NCBI GenBank assembly: GCA_031425155.1
Contig: JANPIV010000001.1
Location: 1 to 64,000, forward strand
Source: M3007 sp031425155
GTDB taxonomy: Bacteria; Bacteroidota; Bacteroidia; Chitinophagales; Saprospiraceae
Length of the DNA stretch: 64,000 bases
Reading direction: 5' to 3'
The notes below the pieces were generated by a model. The model did not search any database. It was not told where the DNA came from and saw nothing but the letters and a program-made list of their open reading frames with translations. The position numbers and the translations under genes were made by a program. Shown here in pieces: positions 16,809 through 28,600 of the stretch. Every line of letters begins with the position of its first letter. Within the stretch, counting starts at the first letter, position 1.

Positions 16809-17903
16809 ATGAGGCATATTGCTATCTTATATGTGCTATGTACAGCCACCTTTTCGGCTATCGGGCAAGTCACGGTCGTACCGCTGCCGCATCAAGAAGG
16901 CTACTTTTCCTTGGAGGATATTTGGCGAGTCAACCTCATCAGTGCAGCGCAATCAGTAGCCAACGTAGCCCTGGAAGTGACGGTAGAGGATGCCCAGCAC
17001 CAGATGATTCTGTCGGCAACCTCCCCCGTTTTCAATTTGCTACAAGGTAGCAACCGCCCAGCCTTCAATGCTTCCAGCACCCGCATACAGTATGGTACTG
17101 GAGCCACGACTAGCGTTTTACGCAACACAGGAAGATTCTCGTATGGCGACTATATCGTCTGTTACAGGGTAATGACGGCTAATAATAATACATTGTTGGG
17201 CGAACTATGCCAGGAGGAATCGGTACGACCCTTTAGTCCACCAGAGCTAATCAGCCCCTACGACGGTGAAAACATCACCACCTTTTTACCCCTCCTGACT
17301 TGGAAGCCACCATTTCCACCAGGCACCACACCATTTGAGTACACCTTGCGGTTAGTTGAGGTAAAGGAGCGACAGGATGTCATCGAAGCCTTAGAGCGTA
17401 ATATTCCCCTCCTGCACCGGCGTGGCATATTCGGCACCGTCCTGCCTTATCCGGGGGACGCGATCCGGTTGGAAACCGGCAAAACCTATGCTTGGCAGGT
17501 ATCGGTTAAGGCGGGGAATTTTGAATTAGGGGTGACGGAAGTATGGAAGTTTACCATAGAAAAACTTGATAAGACAATAGTCCAGAAAGAGGAAAGCTCC
17601 TATTGCATGATGAAAACTGTACCGGACGGTAGCTACTACTTAGCGCACAAAGGACAGGTGAGGTTTGCTTATTATAACCGCTACGAGCAGAAAAACCTTC
17701 GATACAAAATTATTCCTATTAACGGACAGGGACGGCCAATAGACGCTGAACTTCCAGTTATTACATTAGTAGAGGGAATGAACAAAATTGATCTTGATTT
17801 ATCTGCTGCCCAAGGCTTTCAGCATGGTGCTCCTTATATAATGGAAGTAGTTAATGGAGATGGAAGTCCAGCCTACTTCGAGTATATCTATGAAACGCAA
17901 TAA
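16809..17903 (+). CDS. Secreted fibronectin-like protein
   Basis: About 364 aa with a signal peptide (MRHIAILYVLCTATFSAIGQ). The middle has ELISPYDGENITTFLPLLTW and later TGKTYAWQVSVKAGNFELG, patterns of Ig/fibronectin type III folds in Bacteroidota surface proteins. A frame-consistent TTG at 16794 overlaps the previous stop, but the ATG at 16809 gives a clean signal peptide. It follows the barrel protein almost without a gap and overlaps the next gene. Function unknown; probably part of the same surface assembly. Confidence 0.75.
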   Translation: MRHIAILYVLCTATFSAIGQVTVVPLPHQEGYFSLEDIWRVNLISAAQSVANVALEVTVEDAQHQMILSATSPVFNLLQGSNRPAFNASSTRIQYGTGATTSVLRNTGRFSYGDYIVCYRVMTANNNTLLGELCQEESVRPFSPPELISPYDGENITTFLPLLTWKPPFPPGTTPFEYTLRLVEVKERQDVIEALERNIPLLHRRGIFGTVLPYPGDAIRLETGKTYAWQVSVKAGNFELGVTEVWKFTIEKLDKTIVQKEESSYCMMKTVPDGSYYLAHKGQVRFAYYNRYEQKNLRYKIIPINGQGRPIDAELPVITLVEGMNKIDLDLSAAQGFQHGAPYIMEVVNGDGSPAYFEYIYETQ

Positions 17904-18528
17904 AGCCCGATCTATGCGAAGTAAGCGAAGCTATTCAATTACGGTATTTTTCTTTATGTCGGTTTTCAGCGGGCTTCTTGCTGCTTGCTGGGCGGATGGT
18001 GATCCTTGTACCAAATTGGCGGAATATTTAGGTGAACATAGTGCCGATTTTTCTTTTACCCGCACCGAAGGAGATATCACTGTAACCGCTACCTATCAGC
18101 CGCCGGATTTGGTGGAGTGTCAAGGTAAGAATAAAGACGATAACGATCCTCACGACAAAGCAAACTACTCGGGATTTCATTACTTTCAATTAAAAATTGG
18201 AAGTAAAGATGAGCGGGGTATTCAAGACCTATTGAAGCGCAATTTTTCCAAGGAGGAGCAAGAAGAGACGGCGAATTACTATAATTATCGCTTAGGTGCA
18301 GATTTGAAATTAGTGATTGCCAATGACACGATACCCTGTACATTCTATCACCATATACAAACTGGAGGAGTTTATAAGCATCTGTTGTTATTCACTGCTT
18401 TTGAGGCAAGGACATTGAAAGACGGTGAACAGGCTACCCTGCTCTTCCAAGATAAAATATTCTCTGCCAGTTTGCTCACTTTTCAATTTGAAGGCTCAAA
18501 AATCAATCAAATCCCTAATCTAAAATAA
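17890..18528 (+). CDS. Putative lipoprotein of the RHS cluster
   Basis: About 212 aa. A positively charged start (MKRNKARSMRSKRS) and a hydrophobic stretch end in a lipobox, LLAAC, followed by WADGDPC, so it is probably lipidated. The start overlaps the end of the preceding gene by 14 bp, which suggests translational coupling and outweighs the upstream in-frame Met at 17854. The body has no recognised family. It ends five bases before the giant YD-type protein. Confidence 0.72.
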   Translation: MKRNKARSMRSKRSYSITVFFFMSVFSGLLAACWADGDPCTKLAEYLGEHSADFSFTRTEGDITVTATYQPPDLVECQGKNKDDNDPHDKANYSGFHYFQLKIGSKDERGIQDLLKRNFSKEEQEETANYYNYRLGADLKLVIANDTIPCTFYHHIQTGGVYKHLLLFTAFEARTLKDGEQATLLFQDKIFSASLLTFQFEGSKINQIPNLK

Positions 18529-18533
18529 TACCT

Positions 18534-21500
18534 ATGAAATTCCGCTATTCCCTCAGCAAACGTATTGCCGTACTGCTCGTTTTTTGCTTGCTCCATCAAG
18601 CTATCGCCCCAACGGTGTTATCAGCGCTGACCTCTGGCCCAAGCCAGCCTGAAATGGCTGGTTTCGAGCCGGCCGGCACGTCAGATATGGTCGATTTATT
18701 CACCGGCGATTTCAAATACAACATTCCACTATTTGATGTCGAAGGGTATCCCGTCAATCTTGCCTACCAGTCCGGAAGTGGTATGGATGAAGAAGCCTCG
18801 TGGGTAGGTCTGGGATGGACGCTCAATCCGGGTGCCATCAACCGGGATCTACGTGGGCTGCCGGATGATTTTAAGGGCGATGTGGTGAAACGCGATTTCA
18901 GTATGCGTGACAACGTCACGATTGGACTGAATGCGGGTGGCGGAGTGGAAGTGGTTGGTTTTCCAATTGGCGGCTCGGGTAGTGTTGGCCTTTTTCATAA
19001 TAACTACCGGGGTTTTGGCTTTGAGTTTGGAATATCGCCCTCGCTTTCCACTGGCCAATCCAGTAAAGATAAAACGGCAAACCTTGGACCTAAGGCAAGC
19101 ATCGGCATCAATTACAACAGTCAAGCAGGATTTGATATTTCGGCCAACATCGGTTATACCAAAGAAGCAAAAGTAAATACAGTCAATAATTTGAGTGTTG
19201 GGATAGGTGGACTAAATTCCAGGCAGGGCCTTAAAGAATTGGGCTTGTCCATTAATGCCACTAAGCCTACGGACAAGGGGGTTAAATCTTTGCAACTCTC
19301 CGGCGGCATCTCTTTTGGCTCCACCACTTACACACCAGTACCGGATATGCCTCTGCTCAACGAAGCAGCTTCCTTAAAATTTACTATGGGGGGAGAAATA
19401 GCCGCCGTGCATCCCCATGGTTTTGGACGTGGATATTACTCTAGGCAGTATCTGGCCACTAACAGCCTTTCCCGACCAGCATTTGGCTATTTGAACAGTA
19501 CAGCCGGGGTGAAAAATGGAAATTCGTTAATGGATTTCAACAAGGAGCAGAGCAACGTCGGTTATACCGCCAAAATGAAAAAATTGCCTGTCGCCTACGG
19601 AACCTACGATCTTTTCAACGCTACTGGTCAAGGCATGGCGGCCCAGTTCCGGGCAATGCGGGGCGATGTCGGGGTATTTGGCGAGGTGCCTTCCAATAAC
19701 TCTTCGGTTGGCTTCAACCTGGGGCTGGAGTTTGGCCTTGGTGCTGGTACACACACCGGTGTCGATGTGAACGTACCCACTACCAATGCCAGAAGCGGGG
19801 CTTGGGTGGATGATAATGTGTTCAAGGACAAGGCTAAGTTTACCGAGCTACAAGCCGCTGGCTTGTTTGAGCCAGTGTATTTTAAGGATGCTGGCGATAA
19901 GACACCAGTGGCTAATACTAATTTTTACACGGCGATTGGTGCCGATTTGCCTTCCTACGTGAAATTAAAAAAGACGGGTACGAATGTAAGTGCTACCAAT
20001 GAGCTGGTGCAAGAGCGCAACTTGGCTAATACTGGTAGTAAGATACAAAATACCAACATTCAAAAGTCAGGACGGGACAAGCGGAATCAAGTGTTTTCCT
20101 ACCTGAGTGCTTATGAAGCCGGAATGTTTGGCTTGGACAAAAATGTTAAAAGCTATAGCCGGACTGGTAGCGTACTTCCTTCTTGTAGCTATGACAATAT
20201 CAACAACCGTTCCCGCCTGCGCTATCCAAGCCACCATATTGGCGAGATCACTGTGACCCAAAATGGGGGAACTCGCTACGTATATGGTATTCCGGTTTAT
20301 AACTTGCGCCAAGAGGAAGTGACTTTTAGCGTGGATAAAGCGCAGGGAAATCCCGTCACTGGGTTAGCCAATTATGTCAGTACCGGTGCACAACCGGACA
20401 ACTCTATCCTAAACACACGTGGGAGAGATAGATACTATGAAGCCCAAACCCTGCCTCCTTATGCCGCCTCTTATCTGTTGACCGGTGTGCTTTCACCAGA
20501 CTATGTGGATTATACCGGCAATGGTATTTCTGATGATGATGCCGGTTCCGCCACAAAATTCAACTACTGGAAAATGGACAGCGTTTATTACTGGCGTACC
20601 CCCGTAGGAATCAATCAGGCTCGTTACAATCCAGGGCGAAAAGCCGATGATAAAGATGATAAAGCCAGTTATGTGTCCGGCCAGCGTGAGCTGTGGTATA
20701 TGCATTCCATCGAATCAAAAAACATGATTGTTCGCTTTTACACCTCCGACCGACAAGACGGATTGGGAGTGGACAAGAACGGGATCAAGAAGGGGACGGC
20801 TTTAGATGCCAAGTTGCAAAAACTAGACAGCATCCGTGTGTATGACAAGACGGATATCCTACTGAACAACAATAATGCTGTACCCATTAAAACGGTGTAT
20901 TTCAAGTACGAAACGGCGCAGGGGTCTGCTCTTTGCCCAGGTATGCCGAACCACATGATTACAGCAACCGCCGAAGGGAAGCTGACCCTCACCGAGGTAT
21001 ATTTTACCTATGGCAAGAATAAGCGGGGTAGCATGAACAAGTATAAGTTCTATTACCAAAAATCCAGCCCTGGTGATGGTACATTCGCTTACGACATGAT
21101 GCACACCGATCGCTGGGGGACTTACAAAAAACCTAAAGCGGCCTATACTAGCATACCCAACCTTGATTTTCCATACACCTACCAGGACACGAGCCTAACT
21201 AATCCTTACGCCCGGGCTTGGAATCTAAACAAAATCACGCTTCCCTCTGGCGGAGAAATCACGGTCAATTATGAATCTGATGACTATGCCTATGTGCAAG
21301 ACAAACGGGCTGGGCAACACATATTTGTCAAGGGATTTGCCAATCTTCCCGGCCCCACTGCTGCCATTAATAGTAATTTATATACAGCTGCCGACAATGG
21401 GAATTATTATTTACACCTCAACTTGCCCTTTGCGACTACAACGCCAGCAGCCTTCAAAGCACGGTATTTAGAGGGGGTGGATAAATTGTTTTTTAATTGT

Positions 21501-24500
21501 TTAGTACAGCTTACCTCTAATCCAAGTCATCAAGAATACATCCAAGGCTACGCGACTTTCAGTAAAGCTGATATAGATATTGGCTTGAGTGTCGATGGAA
21601 AAACGGCGGTACTTAAGTTGACCGGGGTAAGTGGTGATAAAAATGTCACGGTGAATCCTATCACCAAGGCGGCTTTGCAGACGCTGCGCATGAGCTTGCC
21701 AGATTTAGCATACAACAGCAACCCTCCCAACCCGAACCAACCTCTGGTTAAAAGAATTCGTGGCCTCCTACCAATCTTACAGGACTTAGGAGATGTTATA
21801 TCCGGTTTTGACAAAGACCGGATGCAATTGGGCTATTCCAAGATCGTGGATTGCCCACGTTCGTGGGTACGGCTTTGCAATCCTACTTTTCAAAAACTGG
21901 GTGGCGGCAGCCGGGTTAGCAAGGTGGAAATCGTGGACAAATGGGCTAATATGGCTGGGGCAGCCAACGACCACCAGGATGCAAACTATGGCCAGGAATA
22001 CTTCTACACCAAAACCGAAAAGGTCAACGGTACAGACATCTCGATCAGTAGTGGTGTAGCCTCTTACGAGCCAATCATTGGCAATGAAGAAAATCTGTGG
22101 CGAGAACCTCTAAGTTACGACGACAAGCAATTGTTGGGGCCGAAAAATTATTTGTACCAAGAAAAACCGGTGGGCGAAGCTCTCTATCCAGCACCCTCCG
22201 TAGGCTACAGCGAAGTAACGGTGCGTAACTTGGCTAGGGCAAACGTAAAGCGTACAGCGACAGGCTACAGTAAATATAAGTTTTACACGGCCAGGGAATT
22301 TCCTACGATAGCGGCTTATACGACCCTCCACTCGGAACGAGACAAAAATTTTGCGCTCGCCAAAATACTGAAATTGTTTGCCAAAGACAACCTGACCATG
22401 AGCCAGGGTTTTACCGTGGAGGTAAACGATATGCACGGCAAACCTAGAACTGAAGAAACCTACAATGAAGGTGGTGGGCTGATCGCTTCGACCGAATACC
22501 GATATCGGGTGGATGATCCTTATGCCAAAACCCTGCACTTGAAAAATGACGTGGAAGTGGTTCAGCCCAACGGCAGCATTGCTAATGGCACCCTTGGCCT
22601 GGACGTAGATATGTGGCAGGAAATGTCGGAGGAAAACACTGAGTCTAAAGGATTTGGCGTGGCAGCGGGCCTTGATATTGCCTTCTTTTTCTTCTTTACC
22701 ATCCCATTTCCTAGCGTACTACCCATTTTTCACCAAGAGCAGACTAGGTTGCGGACTTCGGTAACCACCAAATTTATCAAGCGGTTTGGCATTTTGGAAA
22801 AAGTAACCAAAATGGAAAATGGCTCCTCCCTTACTACTGATAACCTGCTTTTTGATAGCGAAACCGGAGAGGTACTCTTAACCAGGCTGCAAAATGAATT
22901 CAATGAACCGGTGTATCGCTTCAACTATCCAGCGCATTGGGTGTACGATGGTATTGGACAAACCTACAAAAACCAGGATGCTTTTTACTCCAACGTCACC
23001 GTGACTGCGGGTCTTATTTCCAACCTGCCAAACATTGGGAATTTGCTCAATGACGGCGATGAAGTGATTTTATGGCGCAGAAACTTCTTTTTCATCCCCT
23101 ATCAGCAGGTGTACTATGTCAATAAAGTAGGCACCAGCTACTACCTGCTGGACAAAGACGGGAATCTGGCGAATATCAGCTACTCTACCAATATGCGGTT
23201 AAAGGTGAAACGCAGCGTTCGGCGGAATATGGCGACGGCTTCGGTTGGTACCGTAGAGTCATTGGTTAGCCCGAGGATTGGGGGTCAGATTTCGATTAGC
23301 GGTACGACTAGGGTATTAAACGCCCAGGCCAATACTTATGCCAACACTTGGCCCATTCCCAGCAAACGAAGAGTCACCAACTGTGTGGAAAGTATGCTCG
23401 CCGGTAGAGGCGATCCAGATAGTTTAGTCGCGAGGCTGTGTGCCACTGACCTCTATTGGTATACTACACCCAATCAAAATACCACTGTTTGTGCGATTTT
23501 GGGGGTAACTCCTTGCCCTTATCCTTTCCTAAATGGGCAAGCTTCCAGCGCAACGAATTATAACAGCATTACTCCAAAACCAACCTACGGACTCGTCACT
23601 TTATACGAAGCACAAGTGGGCAATTGCATCCTCTCTATCTGGGATCCAATCGGAGGCATACGCTTCAAGCCGGAAGACATCACTTACAGCGGCAGCCCCA
23701 TAGTGCTTAAATACAATGGTACTACCCTAAAGTATGAGTTCAACTGCTACACTTGTACCGATCAACCTTGTAGTGGCACTACCGCCGATGTGACTGATAA
23801 AATAATCAATCCCTATTTTGTCGGGTTGAAAGGCAATTGGCGGCCATACAAAGGTTTTGTTTTTGATGATAAGGGCATTCGCAATTATGCCGCCGCTACT
23901 ATCAATCAGCAGGGGTATTATACCACTTTTAGTCCATTCTGGACTTATTCCGGCAGTGCTTGGAACGAGACTCCCGGCACAGTGTGGACCCGTTCTAACA
24001 CCGCTACGAAATACGACCGCTCCGGCAATGAACTCGAAAACTTAGACGCGCTAAACCGATATTCTGCTGCGCTATTCGCCTTCAAAAATCAGAAGCCACT
24101 GGCCGTAGCCTCCAACAGCAAAATGAATCAAATCGGCTATGAAAGCTTCGAGGATTCTCAGACGAGTATAGATGACTGTACCGGAGCTTGCCAGGAAAAC
24201 CAGTTACCAGGTTTTACCAACAACAACAACCCAGTGCCAATTAGTAAAGACCGGGCTCATACGGGGCGATATTCTTTGAAGGTTGACGCAATCCCTTATG
24301 CGGAGATAAGTATTGCCAAAGACTTGCCGACCGGGAATCTGCTGAATCAAGCGCCAGATGGAAAGCGCTGGGCCTTAGGCCCCGGCGGCCGCCTCGGTAC
24401 ATTCCAGCCATTTGCCAGTGGCCCCGTGGACTACATAGCCAGTGTCTGGGTTTATACCGATGGCTTGCCTTGCGATGCCACCGACGCAAACCCGCCGCAA

Positions 24501-24872
24501 CTGCTAGTTGCTGAGGATGCCACCTCCATGTCTGCATTGCCTAGTGGACCCATCATTGACGGGTGGCGAAAGATAGAGGTGCGTATCACCATGCTCAACA
24601 CATCTACTGGTCTTCGCTTACAGCTTTTTTCGAGTGGCACCGCTGGCACCATCACCTATTTCGATGACCTACGCATCTACCCCAAAGACAGCAATATGCG
24701 TTCGTTTGCCTATGATCCCTTCTCGCACCGTCTTATGGCGGAACTGGACGAAAACAACTACGCCACTTTCTATGAGTACGACGATGCCGGCCTGCTGGTA
24801 CGGGTAAAAAGAGAAATGGAAAAAGGAGTAGCCACCATCAAAGAAGGTCGGTCTTATCTAAAACCCAACTAA
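18534..24872 (+). CDS. Giant YD/SpvB-like surface protein, 2112 aa
   Basis: A very large secreted protein with signal peptide MKFRYSLSKRIAVLLVFCLL. The N-terminal region has FTGDFKYNIPLFDVEGYPV and SWVGLGWTLNPGAINRDLRG, a motif shared by Bacteroidota proteins that precede RHS toxins and related to the N-terminus of SpvB-like toxins. The C-terminus ends in YD-type strands (FAYDPFSHRLMAELDENNY, FYEYDDAGLLVRVKREME) but has no RHS core-cleavage motif and no toxin tip. It may form a shell or carrier for the RHS partner three genes downstream, by analogy with two-part RHS cocoons; that is inference. Confidence 0.8.
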   Translation: MKFRYSLSKRIAVLLVFCLLHQAIAPTVLSALTSGPSQPEMAGFEPAGTSDMVDLFTGDFKYNIPLFDVEGYPVNLAYQSGSGMDEEASWVGLGWTLNPGAINRDLRGLPDDFKGDVVKRDFSMRDNVTIGLNAGGGVEVVGFPIGGSGSVGLFHNNYRGFGFEFGISPSLSTGQSSKDKTANLGPKASIGINYNSQAGFDISANIGYTKEAKVNTVNNLSVGIGGLNSRQGLKELGLSINATKPTDKGVKSLQLSGGISFGSTTYTPVPDMPLLNEAASLKFTMGGEIAAVHPHGFGRGYYSRQYLATNSLSRPAFGYLNSTAGVKNGNSLMDFNKEQSNVGYTAKMKKLPVAYGTYDLFNATGQGMAAQFRAMRGDVGVFGEVPSNNSSVGFNLGLEFGLGAGTHTGVDVNVPTTNARSGAWVDDNVFKDKAKFTELQAAGLFEPVYFKDAGDKTPVANTNFYTAIGADLPSYVKLKKTGTNVSATNELVQERNLANTGSKIQNTNIQKSGRDKRNQVFSYLSAYEAGMFGLDKNVKSYSRTGSVLPSCSYDNINNRSRLRYPSHHIGEITVTQNGGTRYVYGIPVYNLRQEEVTFSVDKAQGNPVTGLANYVSTGAQPDNSILNTRGRDRYYEAQTLPPYAASYLLTGVLSPDYVDYTGNGISDDDAGSATKFNYWKMDSVYYWRTPVGINQARYNPGRKADDKDDKASYVSGQRELWYMHSIESKNMIVRFYTSDRQDGLGVDKNGIKKGTALDAKLQKLDSIRVYDKTDILLNNNNAVPIKTVYFKYETAQGSALCPGMPNHMITATAEGKLTLTEVYFTYGKNKRGSMNKYKFYYQKSSPGDGTFAYDMMHTDRWGTYKKPKAAYTSIPNLDFPYTYQDTSLTNPYARAWNLNKITLPSGGEITVNYESDDYAYVQDKRAGQHIFVKGFANLPGPTAAINSNLYTAADNGNYYLHLNLPFATTTPAAFKARYLEGVDKLFFNCLVQLTSNPSHQEYIQGYATFSKADIDIGLSVDGKTAVLKLTGVSGDKNVTVNPITKAALQTLRMSLPDLAYNSNPPNPNQPLVKRIRGLLPILQDLGDVISGFDKDRMQLGYSKIVDCPRSWVRLCNPTFQKLGGGSRVSKVEIVDKWANMAGAANDHQDANYGQEYFYTKTEKVNGTDISISSGVASYEPIIGNEENLWREPLSYDDKQLLGPKNYLYQEKPVGEALYPAPSVGYSEVTVRNLARANVKRTATGYSKYKFYTAREFPTIAAYTTLHSERDKNFALAKILKLFAKDNLTMSQGFTVEVNDMHGKPRTEETYNEGGGLIASTEYRYRVDDPYAKTLHLKNDVEVVQPNGSIANGTLGLDVDMWQEMSEENTESKGFGVAAGLDIAFFFFFTIPFPSVLPIFHQEQTRLRTSVTTKFIKRFGILEKVTKMENGSSLTTDNLLFDSETGEVLLTRLQNEFNEPVYRFNYPAHWVYDGIGQTYKNQDAFYSNVTVTAGLISNLPNIGNLLNDGDEVILWRRNFFFIPYQQVYYVNKVGTSYYLLDKDGNLANISYSTNMRLKVKRSVRRNMATASVGTVESLVSPRIGGQISISGTTRVLNAQANTYANTWPIPSKRRVTNCVESMLAGRGDPDSLVARLCATDLYWYTTPNQNTTVCAILGVTPCPYPFLNGQASSATNYNSITPKPTYGLVTLYEAQVGNCILSIWDPIGGIRFKPEDITYSGSPIVLKYNGTTLKYEFNCYTCTDQPCSGTTADVTDKIINPYFVGLKGNWRPYKGFVFDDKGIRNYAAATINQQGYYTTFSPFWTYSGSAWNETPGTVWTRSNTATKYDRSGNELENLDALNRYSAALFAFKNQKPLAVASNSKMNQIGYESFEDSQTSIDDCTGACQENQLPGFTNNNNPVPISKDRAHTGRYSLKVDAIPYAEISIAKDLPTGNLLNQAPDGKRWALGPGGRLGTFQPFASGPVDYIASVWVYTDGLPCDATDANPPQLLVAEDATSMSALPSGPIIDGWRKIEVRITMLNTSTGLRLQLFSSGTAGTITYFDDLRIYPKDSNMRSFAYDPFSHRLMAELDENNYATFYEYDDAGLLVRVKREMEKGVATIKEGRSYLKPN

Positions 24873-24886
24873 ACTTACTATTGGTC

Positions 24887-25582
24887 ATGCTATACAGCAG
24901 ATTTTTTTTGGTGTCGTTCTTGTTCGTTCTTACGTTTGGGTGGGCCACCGCCCAAACCGCTACGGAAGAACTGCAGAAACTGATTAAAACCTACCAGCAA
25001 AAAAGCGAGTACAACTACGCCTTGCGTTTTGACTTTTTTGCCGATCAGGATGTTCAGCCCCGCGAGACGATGACGGGCCGCTCCGTAGGCAAAGCAGGTC
25101 AAGGATATTACAAGTTGGCCAACTTGGAGATCGTTACCGAGAAGGGACTGATCGTGGTGATTAACCACGATGACCACTATGTGCTTTTGGACAAGGAGGA
25201 TAGCGAAACGTCCACCACTAGGCAAGATCCAGAGACGCTTTTAAAGGGCATTGCCAAAAGCGGTCAACGGCTGACCTTGGAAAATGGGATGGGCGGCCGA
25301 AAAACGTTGCAAGTGTATGCAGAAGGTAGTGCCAAGCCTTCGGCGGCTATAATGTATTCCAGCCTTTATAATATAGAAAAAATCATCACCTATTATGGGG
25401 AAGAATACTCTAACTACCTAACCGCAGATGAAAGTGCGGCCTCTCGTCTGGAAGTTACCATTACTACGTTGGCACTGACCGAGCCGCTACTTAAATTCAG
25501 TTCCATAGTGCGGTCCGGCAGCCCTTATAAGCTGGCCCCAAACTATCAGAAATATCAATTCTTCAATCGCCTTGACCAATAA
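24887..25582 (+). CDS. Small secreted protein between the two YD/RHS giants
   Basis: About 231 aa with a signal peptide (MLYSRFFLVSFLFVLTFGWATAQ). The mature part, with YALRFDFFADQDV, QGYYKLANLEIVTEKGLIVVINHDDHYVLLDK and a C-terminal YQKYQFFNRLDQ, looks all-beta and could be a LolA-like lipid or chaperone fold, but the resemblance is weak. TTG at 24881 is an alternative start. It is sandwiched between the 2112-aa and 2333-aa proteins with gaps under 25 bp, so a role in their folding or export is plausible. Confidence 0.72.
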   Translation: MLYSRFFLVSFLFVLTFGWATAQTATEELQKLIKTYQQKSEYNYALRFDFFADQDVQPRETMTGRSVGKAGQGYYKLANLEIVTEKGLIVVINHDDHYVLLDKEDSETSTTRQDPETLLKGIAKSGQRLTLENGMGGRKTLQVYAEGSAKPSAAIMYSSLYNIEKIITYYGEEYSNYLTADESAASRLEVTITTLALTEPLLKFSSIVRSGSPYKLAPNYQKYQFFNRLDQ

Positions 25583-25605
25583 GTAAGCCAATAAGCTATC
25601 CCATA

Positions 25606-28600
25606 ATGAAGAAACTAATCAATCACTGCGCTACACTTGCCACGTCCACTTTTTTCGGGAAAACCGTATTGCTGATGGCCACGTTGCTGTCGCTGCACAG
25701 TAGCCTGCAAGCCAGTGTTGACGTTTATTACAACGACATTTCTGGGGATCGTATCACCAAAGGCGCCTCTTTTATCGTTAAGGATGATCGCTTCCTCACT
25801 CCTGCCTGGCGGCAGGTGGAGCAAACTATTGGGGTACAGAATACCATTATATTCGAGTTGGATCAATACAGCAGGATTTTGCTAAAAGAGCAATTCACCT
25901 GTACGATCACCCTGCGGGTGGACCGCTGGGATGCCAACAACGACTCCACTTCCGTGTTCGAACGGCTGACTATCGGCTATAATCCCAAAGATCCCATAAA
26001 CCCATACCAAAAGATCATTCGCTTGAAAGACGCCCACCAAATGAGGGTGACTATATTGGATCTTCAGTATTCGCAAGCTGGTTGGAAAGATAGCGGCTCT
26101 GTTCCGGCTATCTTTAAGGTGCAGGGCCAGATTGAAGTAACCCGTATGCTGGCCTTTACCTGCAACACCACCGTGAGTACTTTTACGGGTGTCCTAAATG
26201 CCAGCTCTGATCGTCTGGTATTGAACTGGTCCACTTTGGATGGGGCCGAAGAATACGACTTGGAATGGACTTTTTACGATCAATTAAGCGACTTAGTTAG
26301 CAAGATTACCACTACCTCTTTTCCACCGCCAAAAGGCTTTAACCCAATTTTTGAAAACAACGCGACGCGGATAACCACGAAACTTAATACGCACGAAATT
26401 CCGATGGTTTATCCTAACGGGTACGTGTTCTATCGGGTACGTGGGGCCAGGATCGGCCCCAATGGGCTGCGCCAGGAAACGAAGTGGTCGTCTCAAAGCT
26501 TGAGCGGATTATTGAGTAGTTTCGCCCACAAATACCAAAATGCGACCGCTCATGAAAACACCCTGAATTGGCAAGTACAAACCACCTTTGCTGAGGATGG
26601 CAAGAATGCGGAGACGGTCAATTACTTTGATGGCTCATTACGTTCACGACAACAAGTTACCTTGTCACGGGCCGATACTACGGTATTGGTGCAGGAAACC
26701 ATTTATGATCATCAAGGCCGTCCGGCGGTGCAAGTGATGCCGACTCCCCCCAACGGCTATGCGGAGAAGATAGAATACTATCCCTTTTTTGCCCGCAACA
26801 CGCAAGCTACTCCCAAGCCTTATTCCAAAAGCGATTTTGACCTGGATAGCGGTGTCGATTGCAACGGTACTACCATCGGGGCGATGAGTACCGCCTACGG
26901 CCCGGCTTGGTATTACTCTTCGTCCAACTCCAACTCTAACAAATCTTTTCATAGATTTATCCCGGATGCTGAGCAGTATCCCTTCTCGGTGACGGAATAT
27001 ACGCCTGACCTGACCGGGCGCATCAAACGGCAAGGCGGAGTGGGGGCCAAGCTCCGCTTGGGCGCAAGCCCTGGCCGGGAAACCCAATATTTTTATGCTA
27101 AACCCTCCCCAAATGAACTGACCCGTCTCTTTGGCACCAATGTAGGCAATGCCACTCATTACCAAAAAAATATGGTACGTGATCCAAACGGCCAATATAG
27201 CGTGAGCTACTTGGATGCACACGGCCGCACCATTGCCACGGCCTTGGCTGGCAATAAGCCGGATAGTCTGCTCTTACTGCCCCTACAAACAGGGCAAGGG
27301 GCGAGTTCTGTGCAACGTGACCTACTCAATAATGTATTGAAAGATAACACCTTAGTGTCTAGTTACACACTTTTGGTAACCAACCCCGGTTCTTCTACGC
27401 TATCTTATACCGTCTCTGATACTGCTTACCGCGAAGCATGTATGGTGGCCTCACTGTGTTTTGATTGCTATTACGACGTAAAGATCACCGTAGAGGATAA
27501 CTGCGGCCTCACCGCTCCGACCGTTTATACCCAAACCAATGTGCCCGGCAACAAGATATTTGATCTTAGCTGCTCCCTTGCGCCAGTTGGCATAAATTAT
27601 TCTTTTTCACACAATTTCACCCAGGTCGGTGAGTACCAGATCACCAAGGTGCTGACTCCCAGCAAGGAAGCCGTGGATTATTACACCACGCAATATCTGG
27701 CCCAAGCTGCCTGTGTACCCAAGACCGAAGCCCAGTTTTTGACCGACTTTAAACAGGAAATAGACCCTAACTGCCTGATGACTTGCGCTACTTGCAAGAC
27801 CAAATTGACGCAGATGGGGGCCACTTCCGACGCTTATCTGACCACCTATATCCAACAGGTCGTTGCCAACGGCGGTACGCCCACCAAGCAGGATACCCTC
27901 CATGCCCGCCAGGTGTACGACGAAGTGAAAAAAGAGTGTAACACTATTTGCGAAGACTCCCCCAACCGCTGCGAATCGTATTACCAGGTTTTGTTGGCCG
28001 ATGTTTCACCGGGTGGACAGTATGCACGGACCGACAATTCTGCCAATTGCGTGGTGGATGAACTGCTGGTGTCTGTATTGTACACCAACAAATATAAACT
28101 GCCCTCTCCCCAGTACAAGGACGAATTCGGTAAATTGGACACGATCATCCTAGACGGCATTGGCTATTTACCGCAAGACTTGCCACTTTGTGAGTTTGTC
28201 CAATATTGGAAACCTTCTTGGGCCAAATCGCTGGTGCAATACCACCCGGAATACTGCCTTTACCTGCGTTGCACGGCGCAGGCCGCCAGCAACACGCGCG
28301 ATTCGTTGATGTGGGCCATCACCAACTACAAGACAGCCGATTCGCTGGGCTTATTCAATGCCATCAACAACGACCCGTTTTTTAATGGTGGAGGTGCCGG
28401 TGTCATTTACAAAAGCGAGATGCTGGACTATTTGACTAACACCGCCGAATACGCCTGCCTAAGCTATCCGTTGACCAGCGTCATCGCCAGCTTTATCCTT
28501 TGTGATGGGGTGCTGCCTTGTACGCTGAGTATTACCAGTGCCTGCAAATCGGATCGAGATCTGTACTGGCAGATGTTCCGTAATGCCTATTTGGGCCGTA

